A DNA stretch of 44,762 nucleotides from Candidatus Merdiplasma excrementigallinarum (GCA_018713435.1 DVOS01000054.1:1-44762), one strand, 5' to 3'; numbered from the stretch's first letter, positions 23,644 to 31,933 are shown. Made by a program: numbers and translations. The notes: generated from the sequence alone by a model not told the origin.

Positions 23644-24000
23644 ATGAGTGGGCGTATGAGCAATTCGCTGGGTTCCATCGTTATCGATTCAAATGTAATC
23701 GCCACTTACGCAGGCAGCGTCGCGGTAGAATGCTTCGGTATTGTGGGTATGGCCAGCGTAAATATGAAGGACGGACTGGTAAAGCTGTTAAAAAAAGAGA
23801 ACCTGGATCGGGGCATTAACGTTCATGTGGATAACAATAAAATCACACTGGATTTTCACGTCATCGTCTCCTACGGCGTGAGTATTTCGGCAGTGGCCAA
23901 CAATCTGCTGGACAATGTGAAATATAAGCTGGAATCTTTCACAGGGATGGAAGTTGAGAAGATCAACATCTTTGTGGAAGGCGTAAGAGTGATTGATTAA
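23644..24000 (+). CDS. Asp23/Gls24 family protein (YloU-like)
   Basis: A 118-residue Asp23-domain protein. The pattern GSIVIDSNVIATYAGSVAVECFGIVGMAS and later HVIVSYGVSISAVANNLL is typical of YloU-type members, which accompany fatty-acid kinase genes. GGAGG stands eight bases before the ATG. It is followed 13 bases later by fakA, with the fakA ribosome site overlapping its stop. The role of the family is not well defined; links to envelope stress and membrane association are known for Asp23 in Staphylococcus. There is no membrane span of its own. Confidence 0.93.
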   Translation: MSGRMSNSLGSIVIDSNVIATYAGSVAVECFGIVGMASVNMKDGLVKLLKKENLDRGINVHVDNNKITLDFHVIVSYGVSISAVANNLLDNVKYKLESFTGMEVEKINIFVEGVRVID

Positions 24001-24013
24001 GGAGGAAACCGTT

Positions 24014-25681
24014 GTGAGTACGAATATCATAGACGCCGCCCTGCTGGCCAAGATGTTTCTGGCCGGCGCCAAGAACCTGGAGTCAAAGAAAGAGTGGATT
24101 AATGAACTGAATGTGTTCCCGGTGCCGGACGGAGATACGGGAACCAATATGACGCTGACCATCATGTCCGCGGCCAGAGAGGTTGCCGCGCTGGATAAGA
24201 TTTCCATGGAAACTCTTTCAAAAGCAGTTTCTTCCGGTTCTTTAAGAGGCGCGAGAGGAAACTCCGGCGTAATTTTGTCTCAGCTTTTCAGAGGATTCTG
24301 CAAAGCGATCCGGGACCAGAAGGAGATTGACGTGGAGATGCTGTCGGTGGCTTTCCAGAAAGCGGTGGAGACAGCCTACAAAGCGGTTATGAAGCCCAAG
24401 GAAGGGACGATTCTTACGGTGGCCAGAGGCGGAGCGGACAGAGCTCTGGAGCTTCTGGAAGAGAAGCCGGATATTTCCATGGAAGAGTTCCTCTCAGGCG
24501 TGATCCAGTATTCCGACCAGGTACTGGAGAGGACCCCCGAGATGCTTCCCGTGCTGAAAGAGGCAGGCGTGGTGGATTCCGGCGGCCAGGGACTGATGCA
24601 GATTTTAAAGGGCGCCTTTGACGCTTTCTGCGGAAAAGAAGTGGATTATACCATCGAGACCGCCGGCGCGGGGCAGAGCACAGAGAAAAAAGCCCAGACG
24701 GCGGCCAAGATCCGGTTCGGCTACTGCACGGAATTTATCATCATGCTGGAGAAGGAATACAACGCCCAGACAGAGAGGGAGTTCAAGTCTTATCTGGAAA
24801 CCATCGGCGATTCGATCGTGGTGGTTTCAGACGATGATATCGTAAAGGTGCATGTGCATACCAACGACCCCGGCCTGGCGATTCAGAAGGCTCTGACATA
24901 CGGGTCTCTGACAAAGATGAAAATCGACAATATGCGGGAAGAGCATCAGGAGAAGCTGATCCGGGAGGCGGATAAGGCAAAAGCCGCCCAGCAGGAGGCC
25001 AGAGAGAAGCAGATGCCCAGAAAGGATGTGGGCTTTATCGCGGTTACCATCGGCGACGGGATCGGCGGAATTTTCCGGGATCTGGGAGCGGACTGCCTGA
25101 TTGAGGGCGGCCAGACCATGAATCCCAGCACGGAGGATATGCTGAACGCGATTGACCAGGTGAATGCGGACACCATATTCATTTTCCCCAACAACAAGAA
25201 CATCATCCTGGCAGCCAACCAGGCCCAGAGCATGACGAAGGATAAGAAGATCGTGGTGATCCCCACCAAGACGGTGCCTCAGGGCATTACGGCGCTGATC
25301 AATTATGTGCCGGAGAAGAGCCCGGAGGAAAACGAGACCGTGATGCTGGATGAGATCAGCCGGGTAAAAACGGGACAGCTGACCTATGCGGTGCGGGATA
25401 CCCATATTGACGACAAAGAGATCCATGAGGGAGACATTATGGGCGTGGGAGACCACGGCATCCTGGCGGTGGGCAAGGAGATTGCCGCTACCGCGTTGGA
25501 TACGGTAAAAGAGATGATGGATGATGAGGCGGAGCTGATCAGCGTCTACTACGGCGAGGAGATCGGAGAGGAAGAGGCCCAGGGTCTTGCCGACCAGCTG
25601 GCCCAGCTCTATCCGGACTGCGATGTGGAAGTGAATCAGGGCGGACAGCCCATCTACTATTATATCATTTCGGTGGAATAA
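24014..25681 (+). CDS. fakA: Fatty acid kinase catalytic subunit FakA (YloV, DAK2 domain)
   Basis: A 555-residue protein with an N-terminal DhaL/DAK2 nucleotide-binding domain (NVFPVPDGDTGTNMTLTI, with the metal-binding aspartates) and a C-terminal domain that binds the FakB lipid carrier. The kinase phosphorylates fatty acids delivered by FakB so that exogenous fatty acids enter phospholipid synthesis. The start is GTG 24014, eight bases behind AAGGAGG; an upstream TTG at 23993 would overlap asp23 and lacks its own ribosome site. The order asp23-fakA-recG matches Bacillus (where serine dehydratase genes intervene). A fakB gene is not in the window. Confidence 0.95.
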   Translation: MSTNIIDAALLAKMFLAGAKNLESKKEWINELNVFPVPDGDTGTNMTLTIMSAAREVAALDKISMETLSKAVSSGSLRGARGNSGVILSQLFRGFCKAIRDQKEIDVEMLSVAFQKAVETAYKAVMKPKEGTILTVARGGADRALELLEEKPDISMEEFLSGVIQYSDQVLERTPEMLPVLKEAGVVDSGGQGLMQILKGAFDAFCGKEVDYTIETAGAGQSTEKKAQTAAKIRFGYCTEFIIMLEKEYNAQTEREFKSYLETIGDSIVVVSDDDIVKVHVHTNDPGLAIQKALTYGSLTKMKIDNMREEHQEKLIREADKAKAAQQEAREKQMPRKDVGFIAVTIGDGIGGIFRDLGADCLIEGGQTMNPSTEDMLNAIDQVNADTIFIFPNNKNIILAANQAQSMTKDKKIVVIPTKTVPQGITALINYVPEKSPEENETVMLDEISRVKTGQLTYAVRDTHIDDKEIHEGDIMGVGDHGILAVGKEIAATALDTVKEMMDDEAELISVYYGEEIGEEEAQGLADQLAQLYPDCDVEVNQGGQPIYYYIISVE

Positions 25682-25685
25682 CAGG

Positions 25686-27743
25686 ATGAACAGACAATCG
25701 CCGCTGACGGCGCTGAAGGGAATCGGAGAGAAGACGGCCCGGGTATTTGCGAAGGCCGGTATTTTTACGCTGGAGGATCTGCTGGAATACTATCCCAGAT
25801 CCTACGATTCCTTCCAGGAGCCGGTTATGCCCTCCTCGCTGCGGGACGGACAGACCGCAGCTGTCTGCGGGACAATCGAAAAACCCCTTTCCGTGCGGAG
25901 ACTGAACCGCTACCAGGTCACCACCGGAAAGATCCGAACCGGGTCAGAGCAGATTGCTGTGACCTGGTTTAATATGCCCTATCTTCGCAGCACCATTCAG
26001 CCGGGATGCCGCTATGTGTTCAGGGGCAGAGTAAAACAGAAAGGCCAGAATCTGTTTCTTCAGCAGCCTGCGGTCTACGATCTGTACGAGTATGCCAGCC
26101 GGACCAGGCAGCTGCAGCCGGTTTACCCTCTTGTATCCGGCCTGACTCTTAATATGCTGAGAAAAGCCCTGCAGCAGACGCTGGAGGGGCTTGATTTTTC
26201 TTCAGACTTTCTGCCGGAGCAGATCAGGCAGCGGCGGGACCTGGCGGACTACCGGTATGCCGTTTCCAAAATCCATTTTCCCAGGGATGAGAAAGAGATG
26301 CTGGCCGCCAGGCGGAGGCTGGTATTTGACGAATTCTTTTTCTTTATTCTGGGGATCCGGAAACTGAAAGAAGCCCGGAAGGAGGTCTGCCACAGCTATG
26401 TTCTGAAACCGGCGGAGGATACGGACAGGCTGATTGCCGGACTGCCCTATCAGCTGACCGGCGCCCAGAAAAAAGTGTGGGCCCGGATAGAGGCGGATAT
26501 GCAGAAGCCCCAGGTTATGGCAAGACTGGTGCAGGGAGATGTGGGATCCGGAAAAACGGTGATCGCCTTTCTGGCCCTGCTGATGGCGGCGGGAAACGGC
26601 GGCCAGGGCGCGCTGATGGTTCCCACGGAAGTGCTGGCCAGGCAGCATTATGAGGCGTTCTGCGCGCTGACCCGAAAGTGCGGGATAGCCTGCAGGGCGG
26701 TGCTGCTTACCGGTTCCCTGAAGGCTTCCGAAAAGCGGGATGCGTACAGCCGGATCGAATCGGGAGAGGCTTCCGTCATAATCGGAACCCATGCGCTGAT
26801 CCAGGAGAAGGTGCGCTATCACAGGCTGATTCTGGTGATTACGGATGAGCAGCACCGGTTCGGCGTCAGGCAGAGGGAGGCGCTGGCCTATAAGGGAGAA
26901 CAGCCCCATACGCTTGTCATGAGCGCCACCCCCATACCCAGGACGCTGGCCGTGATTTTATACGGGGACCTGGATGTTTCCGTCATTGATGAACTTCCTG
27001 CCAGCCGTCTCCCCATAAAAAACTGCGTGGTGGATACCGGCTTCAGGGAGAAAGCGTACCGCTTCATAGGAAAGGAAGTGGCGGCAGGCCACCAGGCCTA
27101 TATTATCTGCCCCATGGTGGAGGAGAGCGAGGCCATAGAGGCGGAAAACGTGACGGACTACGCGGAGAGTCTGCGGGAACATTTTCCCCCTTCTGTCTGC
27201 GTGGAATATCTCCACGGAAAAATGAAGGCGGAAGAGAAAAATGAGATTATGGAGCGCTTTGTGGAGAACCGAATCCAGATACTTGTATCCACGACCGTCA
27301 TTGAAGTGGGCGTGAATGTGCCCAACGCCACGGTCATGATGATTGAAAATGCGGAACGGTTCGGCCTGGCCCAGCTGCATCAGCTGCGGGGGCGGGTAGG
27401 ACGGGGAGACAGCCAGTCCTACTGTATTATGATGCACAGCGCTGACAGTGAGGCTGTAAAAAAACGTCTGGAGATTTTAAACCGCTCCAACGACGGATTT
27501 GAAATTGCCAGAAAAGACCTGGAACTGAGAGGACCGGGAGATCTGTTCGGCGTGCGTCAGAGCGGTATTCTGGATTTTCAGATCGCGGATCCGTTTGCGG
27601 ACGCGGCTCTTATGCAGGCGGCGAATGAGGAAGCGGAGAAAATCCTGGAGGAAGATCCGTCGCTTTCAGGTGAAACATACCGGAAGATTGGGGAAAAACT
27701 GATATCGTATATGAAGAACGATATGGAGAATCTGAACATTTAG
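25686..27743 (+). CDS. recG: ATP-dependent DNA helicase RecG
   Basis: A 685-residue RecG that remodels stalled forks and Holliday junctions. The N-terminal wedge domain holds the OB fold; the helix-hairpin region GIGEKTARVFAKAGI is at the very start. Helicase motifs are clear: Walker A GDVGSGKT near residue 285, DEQHRFGVRQR (the family form of motif II), SATPIPRTLA (III), and QLRGRVGRG (VI) with the following TRG-like region. Four bases separate it from fakA. Length matches the family. All motifs for activity are present. Confidence 0.98.
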   Translation: MNRQSPLTALKGIGEKTARVFAKAGIFTLEDLLEYYPRSYDSFQEPVMPSSLRDGQTAAVCGTIEKPLSVRRLNRYQVTTGKIRTGSEQIAVTWFNMPYLRSTIQPGCRYVFRGRVKQKGQNLFLQQPAVYDLYEYASRTRQLQPVYPLVSGLTLNMLRKALQQTLEGLDFSSDFLPEQIRQRRDLADYRYAVSKIHFPRDEKEMLAARRRLVFDEFFFFILGIRKLKEARKEVCHSYVLKPAEDTDRLIAGLPYQLTGAQKKVWARIEADMQKPQVMARLVQGDVGSGKTVIAFLALLMAAGNGGQGALMVPTEVLARQHYEAFCALTRKCGIACRAVLLTGSLKASEKRDAYSRIESGEASVIIGTHALIQEKVRYHRLILVITDEQHRFGVRQREALAYKGEQPHTLVMSATPIPRTLAVILYGDLDVSVIDELPASRLPIKNCVVDTGFREKAYRFIGKEVAAGHQAYIICPMVEESEAIEAENVTDYAESLREHFPPSVCVEYLHGKMKAEEKNEIMERFVENRIQILVSTTVIEVGVNVPNATVMMIENAERFGLAQLHQLRGRVGRGDSQSYCIMMHSADSEAVKKRLEILNRSNDGFEIARKDLELRGPGDLFGVRQSGILDFQIADPFADAALMQAANEEAEKILEEDPSLSGETYRKIGEKLISYMKNDMENLNI

Positions 27744-27774
27744 TACAAAATTCAGTACAAACGGCAGTTTTATA

Positions 27775-27803
27775 TTGCAAACTATATTTTTTTGGAGTAT
27801 GAT
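27775..27803 (+). promoter_or_regulatory. Sigma-A promoter of the DUF6465 gene
   Basis: TTGCAA (27775-27780), a 17-base spacer and TATGAT (27798-27803). The start is near 27810, leaving a leader of 40 bases with GAGGAGG before ATG 27850. Confidence 0.75.
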
Positions 27804-27849
27804 GCACCTTGTAGAAAGTGTGATTTCGTAGTTTAGAGGAGGAAATACT

Positions 27850-28281
27850 ATGAAAAATGAACTGAAAGGGAGTACCGCTGTAAGCGCAGCGAAAAAGACC
27901 GCTGCCGCAGAGACACCCGTAGAGAAGACAGTTTCTGCAAAACAGGACAAGAAGACAGTGAAGGCAGCAGAGGTAAAAACAGCAGAAAAAGAAGTGAAAG
28001 CAGCAAAGACAGCGGAAAAAGAAGTGAAGGAAGTTAAACCCGCAAAGCCGGCCGCCAAGGCTCCCGCAAAGAAAGCGGCTGTAAAAGAGACCATATATCT
28101 CCAGTATCTGGGAAAAGAGATCGACAAGGAAGACCTGATGAAGCAGGTGAAGGAGATCTGGACAAAGGAGCAGAAGAGAAAGGTTTCCGATATGAAATCC
28201 GTATCTCTGTATCTGAAACCGGAAGAAAACGCGGCTTACTATGTGATCAACGAGGAAGTAAGCGGAAAAATCGATCTGTAA
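27850..28281 (+). CDS. DUF6465-type protein with a lysine/alanine-rich N-terminal half
   Basis: A 143-residue protein in two parts. Residues about 1-82 are low complexity, mostly lysine, alanine, glutamate and valine with an imperfect repeat around EKEVKAAK, and probably disordered or a basic tail like those of histone H1-like proteins. Residues about 83-143 form the small conserved domain ([19 protein letters not shown], then [18 protein letters not shown]) that I associate with DUF6465 of Lachnospiraceae. It has a good promoter, a strong GAGGAGG site and a terminator, so it is a single-gene unit and probably well expressed. Its function is unknown; nucleic-acid contact by the basic half is inference. 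Confidence 0.78.
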   Translation: MKNELKGSTAVSAAKKTAAAETPVEKTVSAKQDKKTVKAAEVKTAEKEVKAAKTAEKEVKEVKPAKPAAKAPAKKAAVKETIYLQYLGKEIDKEDLMKQVKEIWTKEQKRKVSDMKSVSLYLKPEENAAYYVINEEVSGKIDL

Positions 28282-28287
28282 GAAAAC

Positions 28288-28327
28288 AAAAAGTGCCTCA
28301 GAAGTTTCCGAGGCACTTTTCTTTTTT
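28288..28327. terminator. Bidirectional terminator between the DUF6465 and SASP genes
   Basis: AAAAGTGCCTC (28289-28299) pairs with GAGGCACTTTT (28310-28320), with a ten-base loop and T-rich flanks on both strands (CTTTTTT on +, TTTTTGTTTT on -). It serves the two convergent genes. Confidence 0.9.
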
Positions 28328-28341
28328 GCGGTTAAATCCGG

Positions 28342-28557
28342 TTACATTTTTCCCTCGCCGGACATCTGTCTTTCCTGGGCTTCAATCATCTTTTTCACCA
28401 TATAGCCGCCCACAGATCCGTTCTGTTTGGAAGTCAGATTTCCGTTGTAGCCGTCGGTAAGGGGTACGCCCAGCTCGTTTGCCACTTCAAATTTGAAACG
28501 ATCCAGAGCGCCTTTTGCCTCCGGAACAGCCGCTGTGTTGGATGAACGATTTGCCAT
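28342..28557 (-). CDS. Alpha/beta-type small acid-soluble spore protein
   Basis: A 71-residue SASP that coats spore DNA and protects it, then is degraded at germination. The KFEVANELGV segment contains the GPR protease recognition region, and the second conserved box NGNLTSKQNGSVGGYMVKKMI is complete. The - strand ribosome site GGAGG and a sigma-G-like promoter precede it. A serine- and asparagine-rich start (MANRSSNTAAVPEAK) is usual for clostridial members. This is strong proof of sporulation capacity. Confidence 0.97.
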   Translation of the reverse strand: MANRSSNTAAVPEAKGALDRFKFEVANELGVPLTDGYNGNLTSKQNGSVGGYMVKKMIEAQERQMSGEGKM

Positions 28558-28606
28558 AATTAACGCCTCCTTCTTTTGTGTTGGTCTGCAATTTTCATTG
28601 CACTCC

Positions 28607-28635
28607 TATTATGTGCACTGCCCCAAATAATAAAC
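28607..28635 (-). promoter_or_regulatory. Sigma-G-like promoter of the SASP gene
   Basis: On the - strand: GTTTA (28635-28631), a 17-base spacer and CATAATA (28613-28607). Against the Bacillus sigma-G consensus (GHATR, 17-18 bases, CATNHTA) this matches four of five and all of the -10. Forespore sigma-G control of SASP genes is established. Confidence 0.58.
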
Positions 28636-28678
28636 TGGAAGTTTTTGTGCGATTTTACTAATTTTTTGCAAAAAATAA

Positions 28679-28706
28679 TTGCACTTTCATTTTATTTTGA
28701 TATAAT
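28679..28706 (+). promoter_or_regulatory. Sigma-A promoter of mgsA
   Basis: TTGCAC (28679-28684), a 16-base spacer and a perfect TATAAT (28701-28706). The start is near 28713, leaving a leader of about 33 bases. Confidence 0.76.
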
Positions 28707-28745
28707 GATATGTGACGGATTGTATGGTCTATAGGAGTTGGAAAT

Positions 28746-29150
28746 ATGAATATCGGATTTATCGCACATAACAGCAGAAAAAGTTTGATTGAAAACTTCT
28801 GCCTTGCTTATAAATATATTCTGGCAAAGCATGAGCTGTACGCCACTGAGATGACCGGGCGCAGGATTGAGGAGGCCACGAATCTGAAGGTTCATAAATT
28901 TCTCTCCGGCAGCGTAGGCGGGGAGAACCAGTTCATCGACATGATTGAGCGGAATTACATGGATCTTGTGATCTTTTTTTACAATCCTATTCTGAACAGC
29001 CCCAATGAAGCGGATATATTCGCCATTACCCGTACCTGCGACCGCTACAATATTCCCATCGCCACCAACATTGCCACGGCGGAGTCCATGGTTCTGGGAC
29101 TGGCCGCGGGAGATCTTGACTGGCGGGACACGGCGAAACGGGAGTATTGA
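28746..29150 (+). CDS. mgsA: Methylglyoxal synthase
   Basis: A 134-residue MgsA that turns dihydroxyacetone phosphate into methylglyoxal and phosphate, a bypass that relieves sugar-phosphate stress. Family motifs match the Escherichia coli enzyme: IGFIAHNSRK at the start, TGRRIEEAT, LSGSVGGENQ (phosphate-binding loop), LVIFFYNPI and PIATNIATAES. The catalytic aspartate should be that in NQFIDMI or in the adjacent NYMDLVIFF. There is a clear promoter and the gene appears monocistronic, because rsmD has its own promoter close behind. Length is slightly below that of the enterobacterial form. Confidence 0.93.
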   Translation: MNIGFIAHNSRKSLIENFCLAYKYILAKHELYATEMTGRRIEEATNLKVHKFLSGSVGGENQFIDMIERNYMDLVIFFYNPILNSPNEADIFAITRTCDRYNIPIATNIATAESMVLGLAAGDLDWRDTAKREY

Positions 29151-29171
29151 CAGTCGCCGGCAAAGAAATAA

Positions 29172-29201
29172 TTGACATTCCCGGGAATTACCATCTATAA
29201 T
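29172..29201 (+). promoter_or_regulatory. Sigma-A promoter of rsmD-coaD with an internal palindrome
   Basis: TTGACA (29172-29177), an 18-base spacer and TATAAT (29196-29201), both perfect. The spacer holds the perfect 12-base palindrome ATTCCCGGGAAT (29177-29188), placed where a repressor would block polymerase. The start would be near 29208. Confidence 0.8.
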
Positions 29202-29231
29202 GAGACGAAACCATATAAAAAGGATGAGAGC

Positions 29232-29783
29232 ATGAGAGTAATCGCGGGAAAAGCCAGGAGACTGCCGCTGCAGGCGGTTCCGGGCCTGAACACCAGGCCT
29301 ACCACTGACAGGATAAAGGAAACTCTGTTTAATATCATACAGGACAGACTCTGGGATATCCGGTTTCTGGATCTGTTCGCAGGCAGCGGAGGCATCGGGA
29401 TCGAGGCCTTGAGCCGGGGCGCGTCCCTGGCGGCTTTTGTGGAGCAGAACCGGCAGGCGCTGGACTGTATAAGGAAGAACCTGAAGTTTACCCGACTGGA
29501 AGAACAGGCCAGGGTGCTGGGACGGGATGTTTTTTCGGCTCTGTCCCAGATGGAAGGGGAAGAACCCTTTCAGATTATCTTCATGGATCCCCCCTACGGC
29601 CAGATGCTGGAAAAACGGGTTCTGGAGATGCTGTCGAACAGCAGTCTCGCGGACCGGGAGACCCTGGTGATTGTGGAAGCTTCGCTGGATACAGATTTTT
29701 CCTATGTTTCAGACCTGGGTTTTCAGGTCGTCAGAAGAAAAGACTACAAGACAAACGCACATATATTTCTGAGGAGAGTATGA
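29232..29783 (+). CDS. rsmD: 16S rRNA (guanine966-N2)-methyltransferase RsmD
   Basis: A 183-residue SAM-dependent methyltransferase that modifies 16S rRNA during small-subunit assembly. It shows [12 protein letters not shown], the [16 protein letters not shown] block, the SAM-binding motif [20 protein letters not shown] and the catalytic DPPYG. ATG 29232 follows AAGGATGAG; an upstream TTG reading from 29172 is in fact the -35 box of the promoter. It is followed closely by coaD, as in the Bacillus ylbH-coaD pair. Confidence 0.95.
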   Translation: MRVIAGKARRLPLQAVPGLNTRPTTDRIKETLFNIIQDRLWDIRFLDLFAGSGGIGIEALSRGASLAAFVEQNRQALDCIRKNLKFTRLEEQARVLGRDVFSALSQMEGEEPFQIIFMDPPYGQMLEKRVLEMLSNSSLADRETLVIVEASLDTDFSYVSDLGFQVVRRKDYKTNAHIFLRRV

Positions 29784-29787
29784 CAAA

Positions 29788-30288
29788 ATGAGAAGAGCTG
29801 TGTATCCGGGCAGTTTTGACCCGGTCACGCTGGGACACCTGGATATTATCGGACGGGCTGCCAGACTGGTGGACGAGCTGATTGTAGGGGTGCTGGTTAA
29901 TTCCGCAAAAACACCGTTGTTTTCTGTGGAAGAACGTGTTAGTATGTTAGCTGAGGTAACAAAGGATATTCCTAATGTGAGAGTAGAAGCTTTTTCCGGA
30001 TTATCCGTGGATTTCGCCAAAGAATGCAGCGCCCGCATGATTGTAAGAGGACTGCGGGCCATTACGGATTTTGAGTATGAACTTCAGATGGCCCAGACCA
30101 ACCGGATTATGGCTGAGGATATTGACACACTTTTTCTGACTACAAATCTGAAGTATGCGTACTTAAGCTCCACCACAGTGAAGGAAGTGGCTTTCTACGG
30201 GGGAGATATCTCTCATTTCGTACCGGAGACGGTGATTGGACCGGTGTTCCGGAGAATGGCGGAGAGAAAACAAAAGGGTAAATTCTAA
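29788..30288 (+). CDS. coaD: Phosphopantetheine adenylyltransferase
   Basis: A 166-residue CoaD, which transfers AMP to 4'-phosphopantetheine to give dephospho-CoA. The nucleotidyltransferase signature [16 protein letters not shown] holds the HxGH-type motif (TLGH), and the second motif is STTVKEVA with the upstream conserved ISRGLR-like [14 protein letters not shown]. Four bases separate it from rsmD; the two form one operon. All family motifs are in place, and the length is normal. Confidence 0.97.
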   Translation: MRRAVYPGSFDPVTLGHLDIIGRAARLVDELIVGVLVNSAKTPLFSVEERVSMLAEVTKDIPNVRVEAFSGLSVDFAKECSARMIVRGLRAITDFEYELQMAQTNRIMAEDIDTLFLTTNLKYAYLSSTTVKEVAFYGGDISHFVPETVIGPVFRRMAERKQKGKF

Positions 30289-30314
30289 AATTAATTCATT
30301 TAAGGAGAAAAATT

Positions 30315-30926
30315 ATGAGCAGCAGAATCGAACAGATTATTGAAGAAATCGAGGAGTATGTAGACAGCTGTAAATTTCAGCCTCTGTCCTCCACAAAGAT
30401 TGTGGTAAACAAGGAAGAGCTGGAAGAGCTTCTCAGAGAACTCCGGATGAAGACGCCTGATGAGATCAAGCGGTATCAGAAGATTATCAGCAACAAGGAT
30501 GCGATTCTGGAGGATGCCCAGGCTAAGGCGGACGCCATTATCGCGGAGGCGCAGGCCAAGGCGGAGCGGATTGTCAGCGAGAGCGAAGTGATGCAGAGAG
30601 CGCTGGAGCAGTCCAACGAGCTGCTGGAGCAGACCAATGCCCAGGCCCAGGAGATTATTGACAGCGCCACCACGGATTCCAACAACATCCGCATGAGCGC
30701 TATTTCCTACACGGACGAGATGCTGGAGAATCTGGAAAAGATTATGAGCCATACCATCGACGCGGCCGGGACAAAATACAACAACTTTATCAATTCGATT
30801 CAGTCCTGCTATGATATTGTGAGCAAGAACCGTCAGGAACTGTCTCCTCAGGCAGCGCCCTCCAGCTATACCACAGCCATGGAGGAGCCGGAAGAGACTT
30901 CCGATGAGGAGACCTCAGAGGAATAA
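30315..30926 (+). CDS. Coiled-coil protein of unknown function (ATPase subunit H/DivIVA-like helix)
   Basis: A 203-residue, mostly helical protein. Residues about 30-135 form a long coiled coil with many alanine, glutamate and lysine residues (AQAKADAIIAEAQAKAERI), the sort often labelled 'ATPase' or V-type subunit H by similarity of composition, without proof. The C-terminal 25 residues are acidic and disordered (EEPEETSDEETSEE). The N-terminus (MSSRIEQIIEEIEEYVDSC) is also helical. AAGGAG precedes ATG 30315. It sits behind coaD and ends inside the 3' end of ylbJ, which is read the other way. A cytoskeletal or membrane-curvature role would be speculation. Confidence 0.8.
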   Translation: MSSRIEQIIEEIEEYVDSCKFQPLSSTKIVVNKEELEELLRELRMKTPDEIKRYQKIISNKDAILEDAQAKADAIIAEAQAKAERIVSESEVMQRALEQSNELLEQTNAQAQEIIDSATTDSNNIRMSAISYTDEMLENLEKIMSHTIDAAGTKYNNFINSIQSCYDIVSKNRQELSPQAAPSSYTTAMEEPEETSDEETSEE

Positions 30927-31838
30927 AAAGAGACAGGCAAGGAGCAGACAGAGACCCAGGATAGCGGCTTTCGCTTTCAGGTACTGTCTGAGACCGGCAG
31001 GGTTCATGGGACAGACGGAAAGCGTCTGCATCAGTCCGCAGATTCCCCCGAAGCTGCACAGAGCCAGCAGGCACAGATACTTCACGGGGAAGGACAGCGC
31101 GCTTTGGGATACAGCCTGCACGCCTGCCGTGATTTCCAGGGATGCACCCAGGATATTTTTCAACGGTGCCAGATTCCCGGGCAGCAGTCCGAGAACGCCT
31201 GCCATCAGAGAGAAAAGAAGGATATATCCTCCGATTTTAGCGATATTTACAACACCGTCAAGGATACAGGCATCTATAAGTTCAAGTTTTTCAGGGACTT
31301 TGGATGCCTTCTTCTTTGGGATAAATTCCCGGAAGGAGCTGCGGCGCCGGATCCGGCAGAGCAGGGCCCACAGAAGGGGCGCCCCGTAGAGAATGCACAG
31401 GGTAGGGCCTGTAAGAGAGGGGATCCCCAGGTTCTGATGCACCGCAAAAGAGATGATGAAGGCAGGACTCAGGTTATTGACAAAGGAAACCAGATACCCG
31501 GCCTCTTCTTCGCAGATCAGATTTTGGGACAGAAGATCACCTGTCACCTTTGCTCCCATGGGACAGCCGAAGAGAAAACCGGCCAGAACGGCATAGCTTC
31601 CATACAGGGAAGTGCCGAAAAGACGGCCGAGCAGCGGATGGATCAGGCCGGTGAGGAGCAGAACGCAGTCCAGCCGGATGAGCAGATTGGAGAGAAACAT
31701 AAAAGGGAGCAGAACCGGAACCAGATTCTTATACCACAGGAGGAGCCCGCTGCCGGCACAGGCCAGAGCCTGATCGGGGAAGAAAAGGAGAAACCCCAGG
31801 AGGAGAGCCAGCAGACAGGTAAGAAGAATTCGTTTCAT
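30915..31838 (-). CDS. ylbJ: Sporulation integral membrane protein YlbJ (nucleoside-recognition/gate domain)
   Basis: A 307-residue polytopic membrane protein of the Gate/nucleoside-recognition family. The segments FGCPMGAKVTGDLL, VSFVNNLSPAFIISF and SFGGICGLMQT match YlbJ, a sigma-E-regulated protein needed for heat-resistant spores in Bacillus. The start chosen is the ATG at 31838-31836 on the - strand, which opens directly on a membrane segment (MKRILLTCLLALLLGFLLFF); the longer frame to 31916 would add a polar stretch and overlap the neighbouring promoter region. CGGGGAC is the likely ribosome site. Its last 12 bases overlap the convergent coiled-coil gene. In Bacillus it follows coaD in the same direction; here it is inverted. 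Confidence 0.9.
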   Translation of the reverse strand: MKRILLTCLLALLLGFLLFFPDQALACAGSGLLLWYKNLVPVLLPFMFLSNLLIRLDCVLLLTGLIHPLLGRLFGTSLYGSYAVLAGFLFGCPMGAKVTGDLLSQNLICEEEAGYLVSFVNNLSPAFIISFAVHQNLGIPSLTGPTLCILYGAPLLWALLCRIRRRSSFREFIPKKKASKVPEKLELIDACILDGVVNIAKIGGYILLFSLMAGVLGLLPGNLAPLKNILGASLEITAGVQAVSQSALSFPVKYLCLLALCSFGGICGLMQTLSVCPMNPAGLRQYLKAKAAILGLCLLLACLFLFL

Positions 31839-31904
31839 AAAAAATGTCCCCGGGCGATGGCAAGCCGTTTTCCATATATATATGTGGCCTGGGACAGTAA
31901 GATG

Positions 31905-31913
31905 TGTTATACT
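31905..31913 (+). promoter_or_regulatory. Extended -10 promoter of the alarmone synthetase gene
   Basis: TGTTATACT (31905-31913) fits TG-N-TATACT. There is no convincing -35. The start near 31920 leaves only about 14 bases before the ATG, with the AGGGGGTG ribosome site inside that leader. An alternating CATATATATATG run (31873-31884) lies upstream between the divergent genes. Confidence 0.55.
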
Positions 31914-31933
31914 CAAAATTCAGGGGGTGTAAT

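Noticed and set aside
29172-29231. Upstream TTG start for rsmD
   Set aside because: That TTG is the first half of a perfect -35 box, so it lies before the transcript begins.
31873-31884. CATATATATATG palindrome between ylbJ and the alarmone synthetase as an operator or sigma-E box for ylbJ
   Set aside because: It is a simple alternating repeat and no -35 at sigma-E spacing could be matched, so no regulatory call is made.
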